From: UBA1433 sp964581565
GTDB taxonomy: Bacteria > Bacillota > Clostridia > Eubacteriales > UBA1433
Length of the DNA stretch: 64,000 nt
Reading direction: 5' to 3'
Assembly (NCBI GenBank): GCA_964581565.1
Contig: CAZOOZ010000001.1
Span: forward strand, 1 to 64,000
Shown here: positions 8,091 to 16,059 of the stretch, one piece after another
Layout: every line of letters starts with the position of its first letter
Position numbering within the stretch: the first letter of the stretch is position 1
Translations under genes and position numbers: made by a program
Notes under the pieces: model-generated
Databases searched by the model: none
Told to the model about the DNA's origin: nothing
What the model saw: the letters and a program-made list of their open reading frames with translations, nothing else

Positions 8091-9482
8091 ATGACTGAAT
8101 TAACACCCAAGGAGATTGTCAGAGAACTTGATAAATATATCATAGGGCAAGAAGAAGCAAAAAAGGCAATGGCGATTGCTCTTAGAAACCGTTACAGAAG
8201 AAGCCTGCTAAGTCAGGAATTACAAGAAGAAATAACGCCTAAAAATATTATTATGATAGGGCCGACGGGAGTTGGTAAGACAGAGATAGCCAGAAGGCTT
8301 GCCAAACTTGTCAAGGCTCCGTTTATAAAGGTGGAAGCCACAAAGTTCACCGAGGTGGGTTATGTGGGCAGAGATGCGGAAAGCATGGTGCGTGATTTGG
8401 TATATGCGGCGATCCGTATGGCAAAGCAACAGAAATTTGAAGAAGTAAAGCTAAAAGCAGAATTAATGGCCACGGAGAGGCTGCTTGATTTGCTTGTGCC
8501 CGCTTTAAAAAAGAAAGCAAAAACTCAAACTCCTTTTGATATGATTTTTGGCGGCGGGGCGAATGAGGAAGAAGACAGTGAACAAGTTGAGCTTACCGAT
8601 GAACTGCGATTAAAGCGCTCGGAAATAGAAAAAAAGCTTATGGCCGGTGAGATGGAAAATGAAATTGTGGAAATCACGGTTGAAGATAATCAGAGTGTGC
8701 CGATTGGGGTGATCGGGGGCAATATGGGGGAAGACATGAATATCAATGATATGCTTGGCGGCATTCTTCCTAAAAAAAAGAAAAAAAGACGCGTCAGCAT
8801 CAGTGAAGCGCGAAAAATATTAGTGCAGCAGCAAGCGGATAAACTCATGGATATGGATGCTATCATTGAGCAAGGGATTCGGGATGCCGAACAGAGCGGA
8901 ATCATATTTTTGGATGAGATAGATAAAATAGCCGGTGGTGAAGGCTACCGCAGCGGTGCAGATGTGTCACGTGAAGGCGTGCAGCGAGATATCCTGCCTA
9001 TTGTGGAAGGCAGCACGGTCAATACCAAGTACGGGCCTGTAAAAACAGATCATATTTTGTTTGTAGCGGCAGGGGCTTTTCATATGAGTAAGGTATCCGA
9101 TTTGATCCCGGAGCTTCAAGGGCGTTTTCCGATCAAGGTAAAACTGCATAATTTAACGTATGAGCATTTCAAATTAATTCTCACGCAGCCTCAAAATGCT
9201 ATCATCATGCAATATCAGCAATTACTTGCCACGGAAGGATTAGAGCTTGTATTTGATGAAGGCGCACTTGAGGAAATAGCAAAGGTGGCAATTTATCAAA
9301 ATGAAAATAATGAAAATATCGGAGCCAGGAGATTGCATACGGTTATGGAAAAATTACTTGAAGATATATCATTTGATGTAGGCAAATATGCCAATTCGAC
9401 TTTTACTGTCGATAGAGAATATGTGAAAAAAACATTCGACACGGAAGAATACCTAAAAAGCCTAGAAAAATACATTATTTAG
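8091..9482 (+). CDS. hslU: ATP-dependent protease ATPase subunit HslU (ClpY)
   Basis: A 463-residue AAA+ unfoldase that feeds substrates to HslV. Walker A is GPTGVGKTEIARRLA (about 63-77), the pore GYVGRD motif follows at about 90, an I-domain spans roughly 110-245, Walker B is IIFLDEIDKIAG (about 270), and sensor 2 is GARRLHTVMEKLL near 400. The start follows AGGAGGTCACCTC. The stop codon overlaps an intercistronic hairpin at 9482-9505 before codY. Confidence 0.97.
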   Translation: MTELTPKEIVRELDKYIIGQEEAKKAMAIALRNRYRRSLLSQELQEEITPKNIIMIGPTGVGKTEIARRLAKLVKAPFIKVEATKFTEVGYVGRDAESMVRDLVYAAIRMAKQQKFEEVKLKAELMATERLLDLLVPALKKKAKTQTPFDMIFGGGANEEEDSEQVELTDELRLKRSEIEKKLMAGEMENEIVEITVEDNQSVPIGVIGGNMGEDMNINDMLGGILPKKKKKRRVSISEARKILVQQQADKLMDMDAIIEQGIRDAEQSGIIFLDEIDKIAGGEGYRSGADVSREGVQRDILPIVEGSTVNTKYGPVKTDHILFVAAGAFHMSKVSDLIPELQGRFPIKVKLHNLTYEHFKLILTQPQNAIIMQYQQLLATEGLELVFDEGALEEIAKVAIYQNENNENIGARRLHTVMEKLLEDISFDVGKYANSTFTVDREYVKKTFDTEEYLKSLEKYII

Positions 9483-9505
9483 GGATTGAAATTTTTTTCA
9501 ATCCC
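9482..9505 (+). other. Perfect 10-bp intercistronic hairpin between hslU and codY
   Basis: GGGATTGAAA (9482-9491) pairs with TTTCAATCCC (9496-9505) across a four-T loop. There is no T-run after it, so it is unlikely to be a full terminator. It may be a processing or stability element, since the codY ribosome site follows within 20 bases. Confidence 0.55.
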
Positions 9506-9524
9506 ATAGAGAACAGGAGAGGAA

Positions 9525-10301
9525 ATGAATCTTTTAGAGAAAACAAGAAAACTCAATATGACACTCCAGCTGTCAGGAAACGGAGTCCTATCATTTGAAG
9601 AATTATGTTCCATGCTTCGAGATATTTTAAAATGCAACGTCTATATTGCGGATACGGAAGGTAAATTCTTAGGCTATGCGTATTTGCCCGAAGAACAGTG
9701 TGACAGAAATATGGAAGCAATTGAAGAAAAAAAATTCCCCAAAGCTTATAACGCTTATTTAATGTCTCTAAAAGAAAGTAAAGCAAACCAATATGAAGAA
9801 AACCCGAAATGTGCATATTCAGATGAGATGACTTGTGCGATGAAAGAACGATATGTGAGCATAGTGCCCATAAACGGCGGCGGAAAACGTCTTGGAACAA
9901 TGGTACTGGCTAAAAATAGATTAAGTTTTACGGATGAGGATCTTGTTTTAAGTGAATATAGTGCGACCATTGTGGCGATGGAGCTCATGAGGCTTGAAAA
10001 CATTGCCCTTATGGAAAAAGAAAGAAAAAACAACAATCTAAAATTGACTATCTCGACTCTCTCTTATACCGAAATTCAGGCGGTCAAAAGTGTTTTTGAA
10101 AGTTTTGGAGAAAACCGATATGAAGGGATGGTCATTGTAAGCAAAATTGCAAGCGCCACAGGCATTACACACTCCGTCATTGTAAATGCCCTAAGAAAGC
10201 TGGAGAGCGGCAGGGTGATCGAGACGCGTTCGCTGGGGATGAAAGGAACATATATTAAAGTAGTCAACAAAGAGCTAATAGAATTGCTGAAATATTATTA
10301 A
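9525..10301 (+). CDS. codY: GTP-sensing transcriptional repressor CodY
   Basis: A 258-residue global regulator that in Firmicutes senses GTP and branched-chain amino acids. An N-terminal GAF domain (about 1-155) is linked by a helix (VLSEYSATIVAMELMRLE) to a winged helix-turn-helix near residues 203-240 (ASATGITHSVIVNALRKLES, then TRSLGMKGTYIKV). It lies right after hslVU, as in Bacillus. The ribosome site is AGGAGAGG. I found no convincing CodY box in front of genes in this window, so its local targets are unknown. Confidence 0.96.
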   Translation: MNLLEKTRKLNMTLQLSGNGVLSFEELCSMLRDILKCNVYIADTEGKFLGYAYLPEEQCDRNMEAIEEKKFPKAYNAYLMSLKESKANQYEENPKCAYSDEMTCAMKERYVSIVPINGGGKRLGTMVLAKNRLSFTDEDLVLSEYSATIVAMELMRLENIALMEKERKNNNLKLTISTLSYTEIQAVKSVFESFGENRYEGMVIVSKIASATGITHSVIVNALRKLESGRVIETRSLGMKGTYIKVVNKELIELLKYY

Positions 10302-10312
10302 AAAAATAATAT

Positions 10313-10341
10313 TTTACATTCTATTATTTTTATGTTAATAT
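10313..10341 (+). promoter_or_regulatory. Predicted sigma-A promoter of rpsB-tsf
   Basis: TTTACA (10313-10318), exactly 17 bases, TAATAT (10336-10341). The predicted transcript begins near 10348, leaving a leader of about 110 bases before rpsB. Confidence 0.7.
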
Positions 10342-10347
10342 ATTACG

Positions 10348-10456
10348 GCATTAAAAAACACATTGTGCACAGATACAATGTATTTGCCATAGCGGTGCCG
10401 CGGGAGCGGAAGATATGGGGCAGCACAATGGATGAAATAACCGAGGAGGAAAAAAT
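10348..10456 (+). promoter_or_regulatory. Long leader of rpsB with possible structure
   Basis: The leader contains a GTGCCGC ... GGGGCAGCAC pairing (about 10394-10426) just before the GAGGAGG ribosome site. In several bacteria S2 represses its own mRNA through a 5' leader; whether this one does is inference. No T-run follows the pairing. Confidence 0.35.
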
Positions 10457-11266
10457 ATGTCATATGTAAGCATGAAACAATTGCTTGAAGCAGGTGTTCA
10501 TTTCGGGCACCAAACAAGAAGATGGAATCCTAAAATGAAGGAATACATCTATACGCAGCGAAATGGTATTTATATCATCGACCTGCAAAAAACAGTAGGA
10601 AAAATTAATGAAGCCTACGAATTCATTCGCTCAGTATCGGAAGAAGGCAAACAAGTTTTATTTGTCGGAACAAAAAAACAAGCACAAGAAAGCATCAAAA
10701 AAGAAGCTCTCAGATGCGGATGTGTTTATGTTGAACACCGTTGGCTCGGGGGCACACTCACAAATTACAAAACAATCAGCAAACGCGTAGAAAGACTCGA
10801 AGAACTCGAAAAAATGCAGGAAGACGGCACATTTGATCTTCTTCCCAAAAAAGAAGTTATCAAGCTTCTTCATGAAAAGGAGAGACTTGAAAAATTCTTG
10901 GGCGGCATAAGAGAAATGAAAAAAATGCCGGGGGCGTTATTTGTCATTGACCCGAAAAAGGAAAGAATTGCGATTTTAGAAGCGAAAAAACTCGGTATTC
11001 CGATCGTTGCGGTTGTAGATACAAACTGCGATCCGGAAGAAATTGATTATCCGATACCGGGCAACGATGATGCTATTCGTGCGGTGGCACTGATCGCCAG
11101 AGTTCTCGCAAATGCAGTCATAGAAGGCAAGCAGGGTGAGCAATTCACAATAGAAGAAGAAACAGAAACGACAGAGCAGGCAGAGCAGGAAAGCGTCAGC
11201 AGTGACAGTGAGCCGACAGAGGAACCGGTGCAAGAAGAAAATGTAGAGCAGAACACTGAAGAATAG
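10457..11266 (+). CDS. rpsB: 30S ribosomal protein S2
   Basis: A 269-residue protein beginning MSYVSMKQLLEAGVHFGHQTRRWNPKM, then YIYTQRNGIYIIDLQKT, both highly conserved in S2. The core ends near residue 228. After it comes an acidic tail of about 37 residues rich in Glu, Gln, Ser and Thr, which is longer than in most S2 proteins. Ribosome site GAGGAGG. It is followed by tsf in the usual order. Confidence 0.98.
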   Translation: MSYVSMKQLLEAGVHFGHQTRRWNPKMKEYIYTQRNGIYIIDLQKTVGKINEAYEFIRSVSEEGKQVLFVGTKKQAQESIKKEALRCGCVYVEHRWLGGTLTNYKTISKRVERLEELEKMQEDGTFDLLPKKEVIKLLHEKERLEKFLGGIREMKKMPGALFVIDPKKERIAILEAKKLGIPIVAVVDTNCDPEEIDYPIPGNDDAIRAVALIARVLANAVIEGKQGEQFTIEEETETTEQAEQESVSSDSEPTEEPVQEENVEQNTEE

Positions 11267-11312
11267 ATTTTGAAATTTCAGATATTATAAGGTTGAAGGG
11301 AGTCGGTTGAAA

Positions 11313-11960
11313 ATGGAAATAACCGGAGCAATAGTAAAAGAGCTCAGAGAAAAAACGGGTGCAGGCATGATGGATTGCAAAAAAGCTCTTACACAAACAG
11401 ATGGAAATATTGAAAAAGCGATAGAATTTTTGAGAGAAAAGGGGCTTGCGTCGGCAGCTAAAAAAAGCGGCAGAATCGCAGCAGAAGGCGTAGTAGCTTC
11501 TTATATTCATATGGGCGGTAAAATAGGTGTTTTAGTTGAAGTAAACTGTGAGACTGATTTTGTTGCAAAAAACGAAATATTTTTAAGCTTTGTTAAAGAT
11601 ATTGCAATGCATATTGCGGCAATAAATCCGCTTTATTTGTCAAAAGAGGAAGTGCCGCAAGATGTTATAGATAAAGAAAAAGCAATCTATAAAGCACAGG
11701 CAATCAATGAAGGCAAACCTGAAAACATTGCGGAAAAAATGGTGGAAGGACGATTGAAAAAATATTTTAAAGAAGTATGCTTACTTGAACAGCCATTTGT
11801 CAAAGATCAGGATAAAAGTGTTGAAGGAGCGGTCAAAGAAGCTATTGCGTCGATCGGAGAAAATATTAAGATCAGGCGGTTTACCCGTTATCAAATGGGT
11901 GAGGGTCTGGAAAAACGCAGCGACAACTTCGCAGAAGAAGTTGCCAGTCAAATGAAATAG
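11313..11960 (+). CDS. tsf: Translation elongation factor Ts
   Basis: Nucleotide exchange factor for EF-Tu. MEITGAIVKELREKTGAGMM, then DCKKAL is the N-terminal UBA-like domain; NCETDFVAKNE is the signature that contacts EF-Tu. At 215 residues it is the short form, closer to Thermus than to the roughly 290-residue Bacillus protein, so part of the core or coiled-coil region is absent. ATG 11313 lies about 10 bases after GAAGGGAG and matches the usual family start. A TTG at 11307 is the alternative. A terminator follows. Confidence 0.96.
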   Translation: MEITGAIVKELREKTGAGMMDCKKALTQTDGNIEKAIEFLREKGLASAAKKSGRIAAEGVVASYIHMGGKIGVLVEVNCETDFVAKNEIFLSFVKDIAMHIAAINPLYLSKEEVPQDVIDKEKAIYKAQAINEGKPENIAEKMVEGRLKKYFKEVCLLEQPFVKDQDKSVEGAVKEAIASIGENIKIRRFTRYQMGEGLEKRSDNFAEEVASQMK

Positions 11961-11970
11961 CAAATATTTT

Positions 11971-12000
11971 AAAACCAAGCATACCGCTTGGTTTTTTATT
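11971..12000 (+). terminator. Rho-independent terminator after tsf
   Basis: AAAACCAAGC (11971-11980), five-base loop, GCTTGGTTTT (11986-11995), then more T. It ends the rpsB-tsf unit. Confidence 0.85.
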
Positions 12001-12011
12001 GAAAATAAAAT

Positions 12012-12040
12012 TTGTAAAATATGCGATTTTGTTGTATCAT
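12012..12040 (+). promoter_or_regulatory. Predicted sigma-A promoter of the pyrH operon
   Basis: TTGTAA (12012-12017), a 17-base spacer and TATCAT (12035-12040), just after the tsf terminator. Expected start near 12047. Confidence 0.65.
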
Positions 12041-12072
12041 ATTACACAGAATAAGCGAGAGGTTGGCACCCA

Positions 12073-12786
12073 ATGATTAAACCGATATATAAAAGAATTG
12101 TAATAAAAATGAGCGGGGAAGCGCTTTCGGGTCAAAAGGGATTCGGGCTTGACTGGGATACGATTAAGGCGATCTGTCAAGATATCAAAGAGGTTGTTTT
12201 GATGGGTGTGCAGGTATGCATTGTTGTCGGCGGCGGCAATATCTGGCGTGGAAGAAGCGGAGTAGGAATGGACAGAGTGAATGCGGATTACATGGGAATG
12301 CTGGCAACAGTAATCAATGCGATGGCTCTGCAGGATGCTCTCGAGCAGCTGGGTGTGGACGTGAGAGTACAGACAGCTATTGAAATGAAAGAACTGGCAG
12401 AACCTTATATCAGGCGTAAAGCGATCAGCCATCTAAATAAGGGTAGGGTTGTTATTTTCGGATTTGGCACAGGCAATCCTTATTTTACCACAGACAGTGC
12501 AGCGGCACTGAGAGCTGCAGAAATGGAGGCGGATGTTATTTTATCTGCTAAAAATGTGGATGGAGTTTATGACTCCGATCCCAATAAAAATTCTGAAGCG
12601 ACCATGTTTCAGGCACTTTCATATATTGATGTGCTCGATAAAGGTTTAAAAGTAATAGATTCAACAGCCGTATCGCTTTGCATGGATAACCATATTCCGA
12701 TTCATATATTCGGATTACATCCGAGTGGGAATATTCAAAAGGCAATTTGCGGAGAAAAAATAGGAACGATTATAAAAGGAGAGTGA
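12073..12786 (+). CDS. pyrH: UMP kinase (uridylate kinase)
   Basis: A 237-residue amino-acid-kinase-fold enzyme phosphorylating UMP to UDP. Visible motifs are KRIVIKMSGEAL, VVGGGNIWRG (phosphate-binding loop), the GNPYFTTDSAAALRA substrate region and AKNVDGVYDSDP. The ribosome site is GAGAGG. First gene of the pyrH-frr-uppS-cdsA-rseP-ispG-polC run, with frr 6 bases later. Confidence 0.97.
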   Translation: MIKPIYKRIVIKMSGEALSGQKGFGLDWDTIKAICQDIKEVVLMGVQVCIVVGGGNIWRGRSGVGMDRVNADYMGMLATVINAMALQDALEQLGVDVRVQTAIEMKELAEPYIRRKAISHLNKGRVVIFGFGTGNPYFTTDSAAALRAAEMEADVILSAKNVDGVYDSDPNKNSEATMFQALSYIDVLDKGLKVIDSTAVSLCMDNHIPIHIFGLHPSGNIQKAICGEKIGTIIKGE

Positions 12787-12792
12787 GAGTAG

Positions 12793-13350
12793 ATGGTTAA
12801 AGATATTGAAACAAAAGCCGAAGATAAAATGGAAAAGGCGATTGAAGTCTTAAGATCTGAGTTAAACACATTGCGCGCGGGAAGAGCAAATCCCAAGATG
12901 CTTGATAAAGTTACGGCAGATTACTATGGAAGTCCTACGCCCATATCGCAAATGGCATCTATTTCGGCGCCGGAACCCAGGATGATTGTAATTCAGCCAT
13001 GGGACGCAAAAGCCATCCCCTTAATTGAAAAAGCAATTTTGGCTTCCGATATCGGTATTAACCCTAATAATGATGGAAGAAGTATTCGCCTTGTGATTCC
13101 ACAACTTACCGAAGAGAGAAGAAAAGACCTTGTCAAACAATCTAAAAAAGAAGGCGAAAATACAAAAGTCGCAATCAGAAATATCAGGCGTACAGCCATA
13201 GAAGAATTAAAATCAGCCCAAAAAAGCAGTGAAATAACGGAAGATGACTGTAAAAGCGGCGAGAATAGTATTCAAAAAATCACAGATAATAAAATCAAAA
13301 AAGTAGATGAAATCATAAAAGTTAAAGAAACTGAGATAATGGAAATATAA
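12793..13350 (+). CDS. frr: Ribosome recycling factor
   Basis: A 185-residue factor that splits post-termination ribosomes with EF-G. The RRF signature is present: RSELNTLRAGRANPKMLDKV, YYGSPTPISQMASIS, then NPNNDGRSIRLVIPQLTEER and the long helices of domain I. It is tightly coupled to pyrH. A structured intergenic element follows before uppS. Confidence 0.97.
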   Translation: MVKDIETKAEDKMEKAIEVLRSELNTLRAGRANPKMLDKVTADYYGSPTPISQMASISAPEPRMIVIQPWDAKAIPLIEKAILASDIGINPNNDGRSIRLVIPQLTEERRKDLVKQSKKEGENTKVAIRNIRRTAIEELKSAQKSSEITEDDCKSGENSIQKITDNKIKKVDEIIKVKETEIMEI

Positions 13351-13374
13351 ATATTAAATGAGTCCTTGACTATG

Positions 13375-13453
13375 CGGTATACATATGGGGAGCATGTATA
13401 TCCGATACCCGTTGAAGGTACGAAGCAGCATTCAAACCTTTCATTGCGGGTAT
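13375..13453 (+). ncRNA. Candidate structured RNA element between frr and uppS
   Basis: Two adjacent helices fill this gap. Hairpin A: CGG plus TATACAT (13375-13384) pairs with ATGTATA (13394-13400), one bulged T, then CCG (13402-13404), around a 9-base loop. Hairpin B: ATACCCG (13405-13411) pairs with CGGGTAT (13447-13453), and inside it TGAAGGT (13413-13419) pairs with ACCTTTCA (13436-13443, one bulge), leaving a 16-base loop containing GAAGCAGCATTC. No T-run follows, so it is not a simple terminator. It starts 25 bases after frr and ends 42 bases before uppS. I do not recognise it as a known riboswitch class. Confidence 0.5.
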
Positions 13454-13495
13454 TTATGTTAGTAAATAAGTTGTTGTATAAAAGAGAGTAAGAAT

Positions 13496-14233
13496 ATGAG
13501 CAAAAAATACTGTGATGTAATCAATAAAAATAATATGCCTACACATGTTGCCGTTATTATGGATGGCAACGGCAGATGGGCGAAAAAGAAAAATAGGCCC
13601 AGACTATACGGTCATCGTCAAGGTGTCGAAGCAGTTCGCACAATCGTAAAAGCTTGTGTTGATTTAGATATAAAATATCTTACATTATATGCTTTCTCAA
13701 CCGAAAATTGGAAGAGGCCGAAAGACGAAGTTGACGGACTTATGCGTCTGATGGTGGAATATTTCAAAAAAGAAATTGATGAGCTGGATAAAGAAGGTGT
13801 AAGAATACGCATTATCGGCGCAATTGACAAAATGCCTGAGGCTACAAGGAAATGTGCTGTTGACGCTATAGAAAAAACAAACAACAATACGGTATTAAAT
13901 CTAAATATTGCGCTCAACTACGGAGGCAGAGCCGATATCATCCATGCAACGAAGCAAATTGCACAGCAAGTAAAAGCCGGCGAGTTATCGGTTGAAGATA
14001 TCAACGAGGAAATGTTCGGCGGTTTTTTGTATACAAAGAGTATGCCGGATCCGGATTTAATGATCCGTACGGGCGGAGAGATGCGAACCAGCAACTTTTT
14101 GATTTGGCAACTAAGCTATGCCGAATTATGGTTTACAGATACTTACTGGCCAGATTTTTCTAAAGAGACCTTGTGTAATGCCATCTATGATTTTCAGAAT
14201 AGAGACAGACGTTACGGAGGGTTGAAAAATTAA
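13496..14233 (+). CDS. uppS: Undecaprenyl diphosphate synthase (cis-prenyltransferase)
   Basis: A 245-residue enzyme making the C55 carrier lipid for cell-wall synthesis. HVAVIMDGNGRWAKK holds the catalytic aspartate; LYAFSTENWKRP, RTGGEMRTSNFLIWQ and the YAELWFTDTYWPDF segment complete the active site. Its stop codon is followed directly by the cdsA start. A candidate structured leader (13375-13453) lies upstream. Confidence 0.97.
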   Translation: MSKKYCDVINKNNMPTHVAVIMDGNGRWAKKKNRPRLYGHRQGVEAVRTIVKACVDLDIKYLTLYAFSTENWKRPKDEVDGLMRLMVEYFKKEIDELDKEGVRIRIIGAIDKMPEATRKCAVDAIEKTNNNTVLNLNIALNYGGRADIIHATKQIAQQVKAGELSVEDINEEMFGGFLYTKSMPDPDLMIRTGGEMRTSNFLIWQLSYAELWFTDTYWPDFSKETLCNAIYDFQNRDRRYGGLKN

Positions 14234-15019
14234 ATGAGAATAAGAGTTATTGCATCGATTGTTATCGGAATATTTTTGGTAGCAGCTTTATTGACGGGGC
14301 AGGCATCAACTGCGGTGCTGGCAGGAATTGTTTGTGCTCTGGCGATGTATGAATATTTAAATGTTGTCTACCATAAGAGGAAAATTGATCTCATACTCAC
14401 AATTGTGCTCGGTATTATTATTTATATCTCCGTCTCATATAGACCGATGATTTATTCGGTCGTTATAACGTTTAGTGTCATGGGCATTTTCATTTATAAT
14501 ATATTGAAAAAACAATATGAAGTAAATGAACTCATGTATCAGATATTTTCTTTGATTTATATTCCCTTGCCTTTGGGGCTGGTCGTGAATATTTTTTCTC
14601 TACATAACGGACACATTTTAGTATGGCTTATTTTTTTAGTTGCATGTGCCACGGATACAATGGCTTATTTTATAGGAATCAGTGTTGGCAAAAGAAGACT
14701 ATGTCCGGCAATCAGTCCGAAAAAAAGTGTAGAAGGAGCCGTGGGAGGGCTTGCTTTTGGAATCATCATCAGCATATTGAGCGGTGTATTTTTCACAATG
14801 CATTTTCATCTCGCTGCACCGATCTGGCACTACGCAGTCGTCGGAGCACTTGGGAGCATTTGCAGCCAATTCGGAGATTTAAGCGCTTCTTTGATCAAAA
14901 GGAAATTTAATAAAAAAGATTTTGGTAATATACTTCCAGGCCACGGTGGCATATTAGATAGAATAGACAGCATATTATTTGTAATACCGATTATATATTT
15001 TTATGCTTTAATAGCATAA
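14234..15019 (+). CDS. cdsA: Phosphatidate cytidylyltransferase
   Basis: A 261-residue polytopic membrane enzyme making CDP-diacylglycerol from phosphatidate and CTP. It has multiple hydrophobic segments and the C-terminal CDS signature (PKKSVEGAVGG near 160 and SQFGDLSASLIKRKFNKKDF, then GNILPGHGGILDRIDS near 235-250). ATG directly follows the uppS stop. The gene usually next in this order, dxr, is missing; rseP follows after 10 bases. Confidence 0.96.
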   Translation: MRIRVIASIVIGIFLVAALLTGQASTAVLAGIVCALAMYEYLNVVYHKRKIDLILTIVLGIIIYISVSYRPMIYSVVITFSVMGIFIYNILKKQYEVNELMYQIFSLIYIPLPLGLVVNIFSLHNGHILVWLIFLVACATDTMAYFIGISVGKRRLCPAISPKKSVEGAVGGLAFGIIISILSGVFFTMHFHLAAPIWHYAVVGALGSICSQFGDLSASLIKRKFNKKDFGNILPGHGGILDRIDSILFVIPIIYFYALIA

Positions 15020-15029
15020 GGAGGAACAA

Positions 15030-16049
15030 TTGATTAATATTTGGACAATATTATTGTCTTTGCTGATATTCGGCGTTTTAATTGCCGTTCATGAAGCAGG
15101 ACATTATATATCTGCCCGCTTGTGTAAAGTGGGTGTTACAGAATTTGCGATAGGCATGGGCCCTCTGATCTTAAAAAAGCAAGGTAAGCATACGCTTTTT
15201 ACTCTCAGAGCGCTTCCGATTGGAGGCTATTGTAAAATAGTCGGAGAATCTGACGAAGAAGAAAGTGAAGACAGCATTAATTCAAAACCAAAGTTAGTGC
15301 GCGCATTTATTTTTTCGGCCGGCTCTATTATGAATATCTTTACCGCATTTATTTTCTTTGCGATCGCACTCATGATTGTCGGCATTCCAACAACAACTAT
15401 CGGAGGATTTTCTTCAGGCTATCCCGCAGAGCTTTCCGGCATGCAGACAGGCGATAAAATCATTATGATTGCAGATACCGAGATAAATCAATGGGAGGAT
15501 ATCAGCGCGGCGCTCGCCGATACCGATTCGTCGCAAACGCTCAGTGTGCAAGTATACAGACAGAGCACAGACGAATATCTCACATTTCAAATACAGCCTG
15601 CTTATGTTGAGGACGAAGACAGATATATCATAGGGGTAACACCACAGGCAACAAAAAATATTTTTGCGGCATTTGCGAGAGCGGTTGTGCTTGTTGGAAC
15701 CTATATAAAGTTGATTTTTGCCACACTCATAGGGCTTATCAGAGGCCTTGTCGGAATCGATGCATTTACAGGGCCGATCGGTGTTGTAAAAATCGTCAGT
15801 GACATGACAAGCTACGGGGCAGCTGCCGTGTTGCAGATTGCAGGCGCTATCAGCATGAGCCTTGGCATTATCAATATGCTTCCGATTCCCGCCCTCGATG
15901 GCAGCAGAGTGTTTTTGCTTTTGGTAGAGGCCGTCAAGGGCTCGCCGATAAAGAAGGAACGCGAAAACGTATTTCATTTTATCGGGTTCGCTTTGATGAT
16001 TTTGCTTGCCATCGTCATTGCTTACAATGATATTATACGATTCTTCTAA
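15030..16049 (+). CDS. rseP: Site-2 zinc metalloprotease RseP (RasP)
   Basis: A 339-residue membrane protease that cleaves transmembrane substrates such as anti-sigma factors and signal-peptide remnants. The zinc motif HEAGH sits in the first membrane segment (about residue 21-25). A PDZ domain follows near 120-190 (GYPAELSGMQTGDKI), and the third zinc ligand is in NMLPIPALDGSR near 285. The start is TTG 15030 after GGAGG. The frame overlaps the upstream part of the ispG frame, but not its chosen start. Confidence 0.95.
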   Translation: MINIWTILLSLLIFGVLIAVHEAGHYISARLCKVGVTEFAIGMGPLILKKQGKHTLFTLRALPIGGYCKIVGESDEEESEDSINSKPKLVRAFIFSAGSIMNIFTAFIFFAIALMIVGIPTTTIGGFSSGYPAELSGMQTGDKIIMIADTEINQWEDISAALADTDSSQTLSVQVYRQSTDEYLTFQIQPAYVEDEDRYIIGVTPQATKNIFAAFARAVVLVGTYIKLIFATLIGLIRGLVGIDAFTGPIGVVKIVSDMTSYGAAAVLQIAGAISMSLGIINMLPIPALDGSRVFLLLVEAVKGSPIKKERENVFHFIGFALMILLAIVIAYNDIIRFF

Positions 16050-16059
16050 TGGAGATGTA

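Noticed and set aside
10270..10318. Terminator after codY
   Set aside because: Only an A/T-only hairpin is possible, with no GC pairs, so it is not a convincing terminator.
13405..13453. Possible SRP RNA because of a GAAGCAGC sequence
   Set aside because: The invariant GGAAGGAAGCAGCC-type apical motif and long paired arms of SRP RNA are absent.
15414..15977. 187-codon minus-strand open frame opposite rseP
   Set aside because: It mirrors a well-conserved rseP gene, has no ribosome site, and its translation is Cys/His-rich without any recognisable domain.
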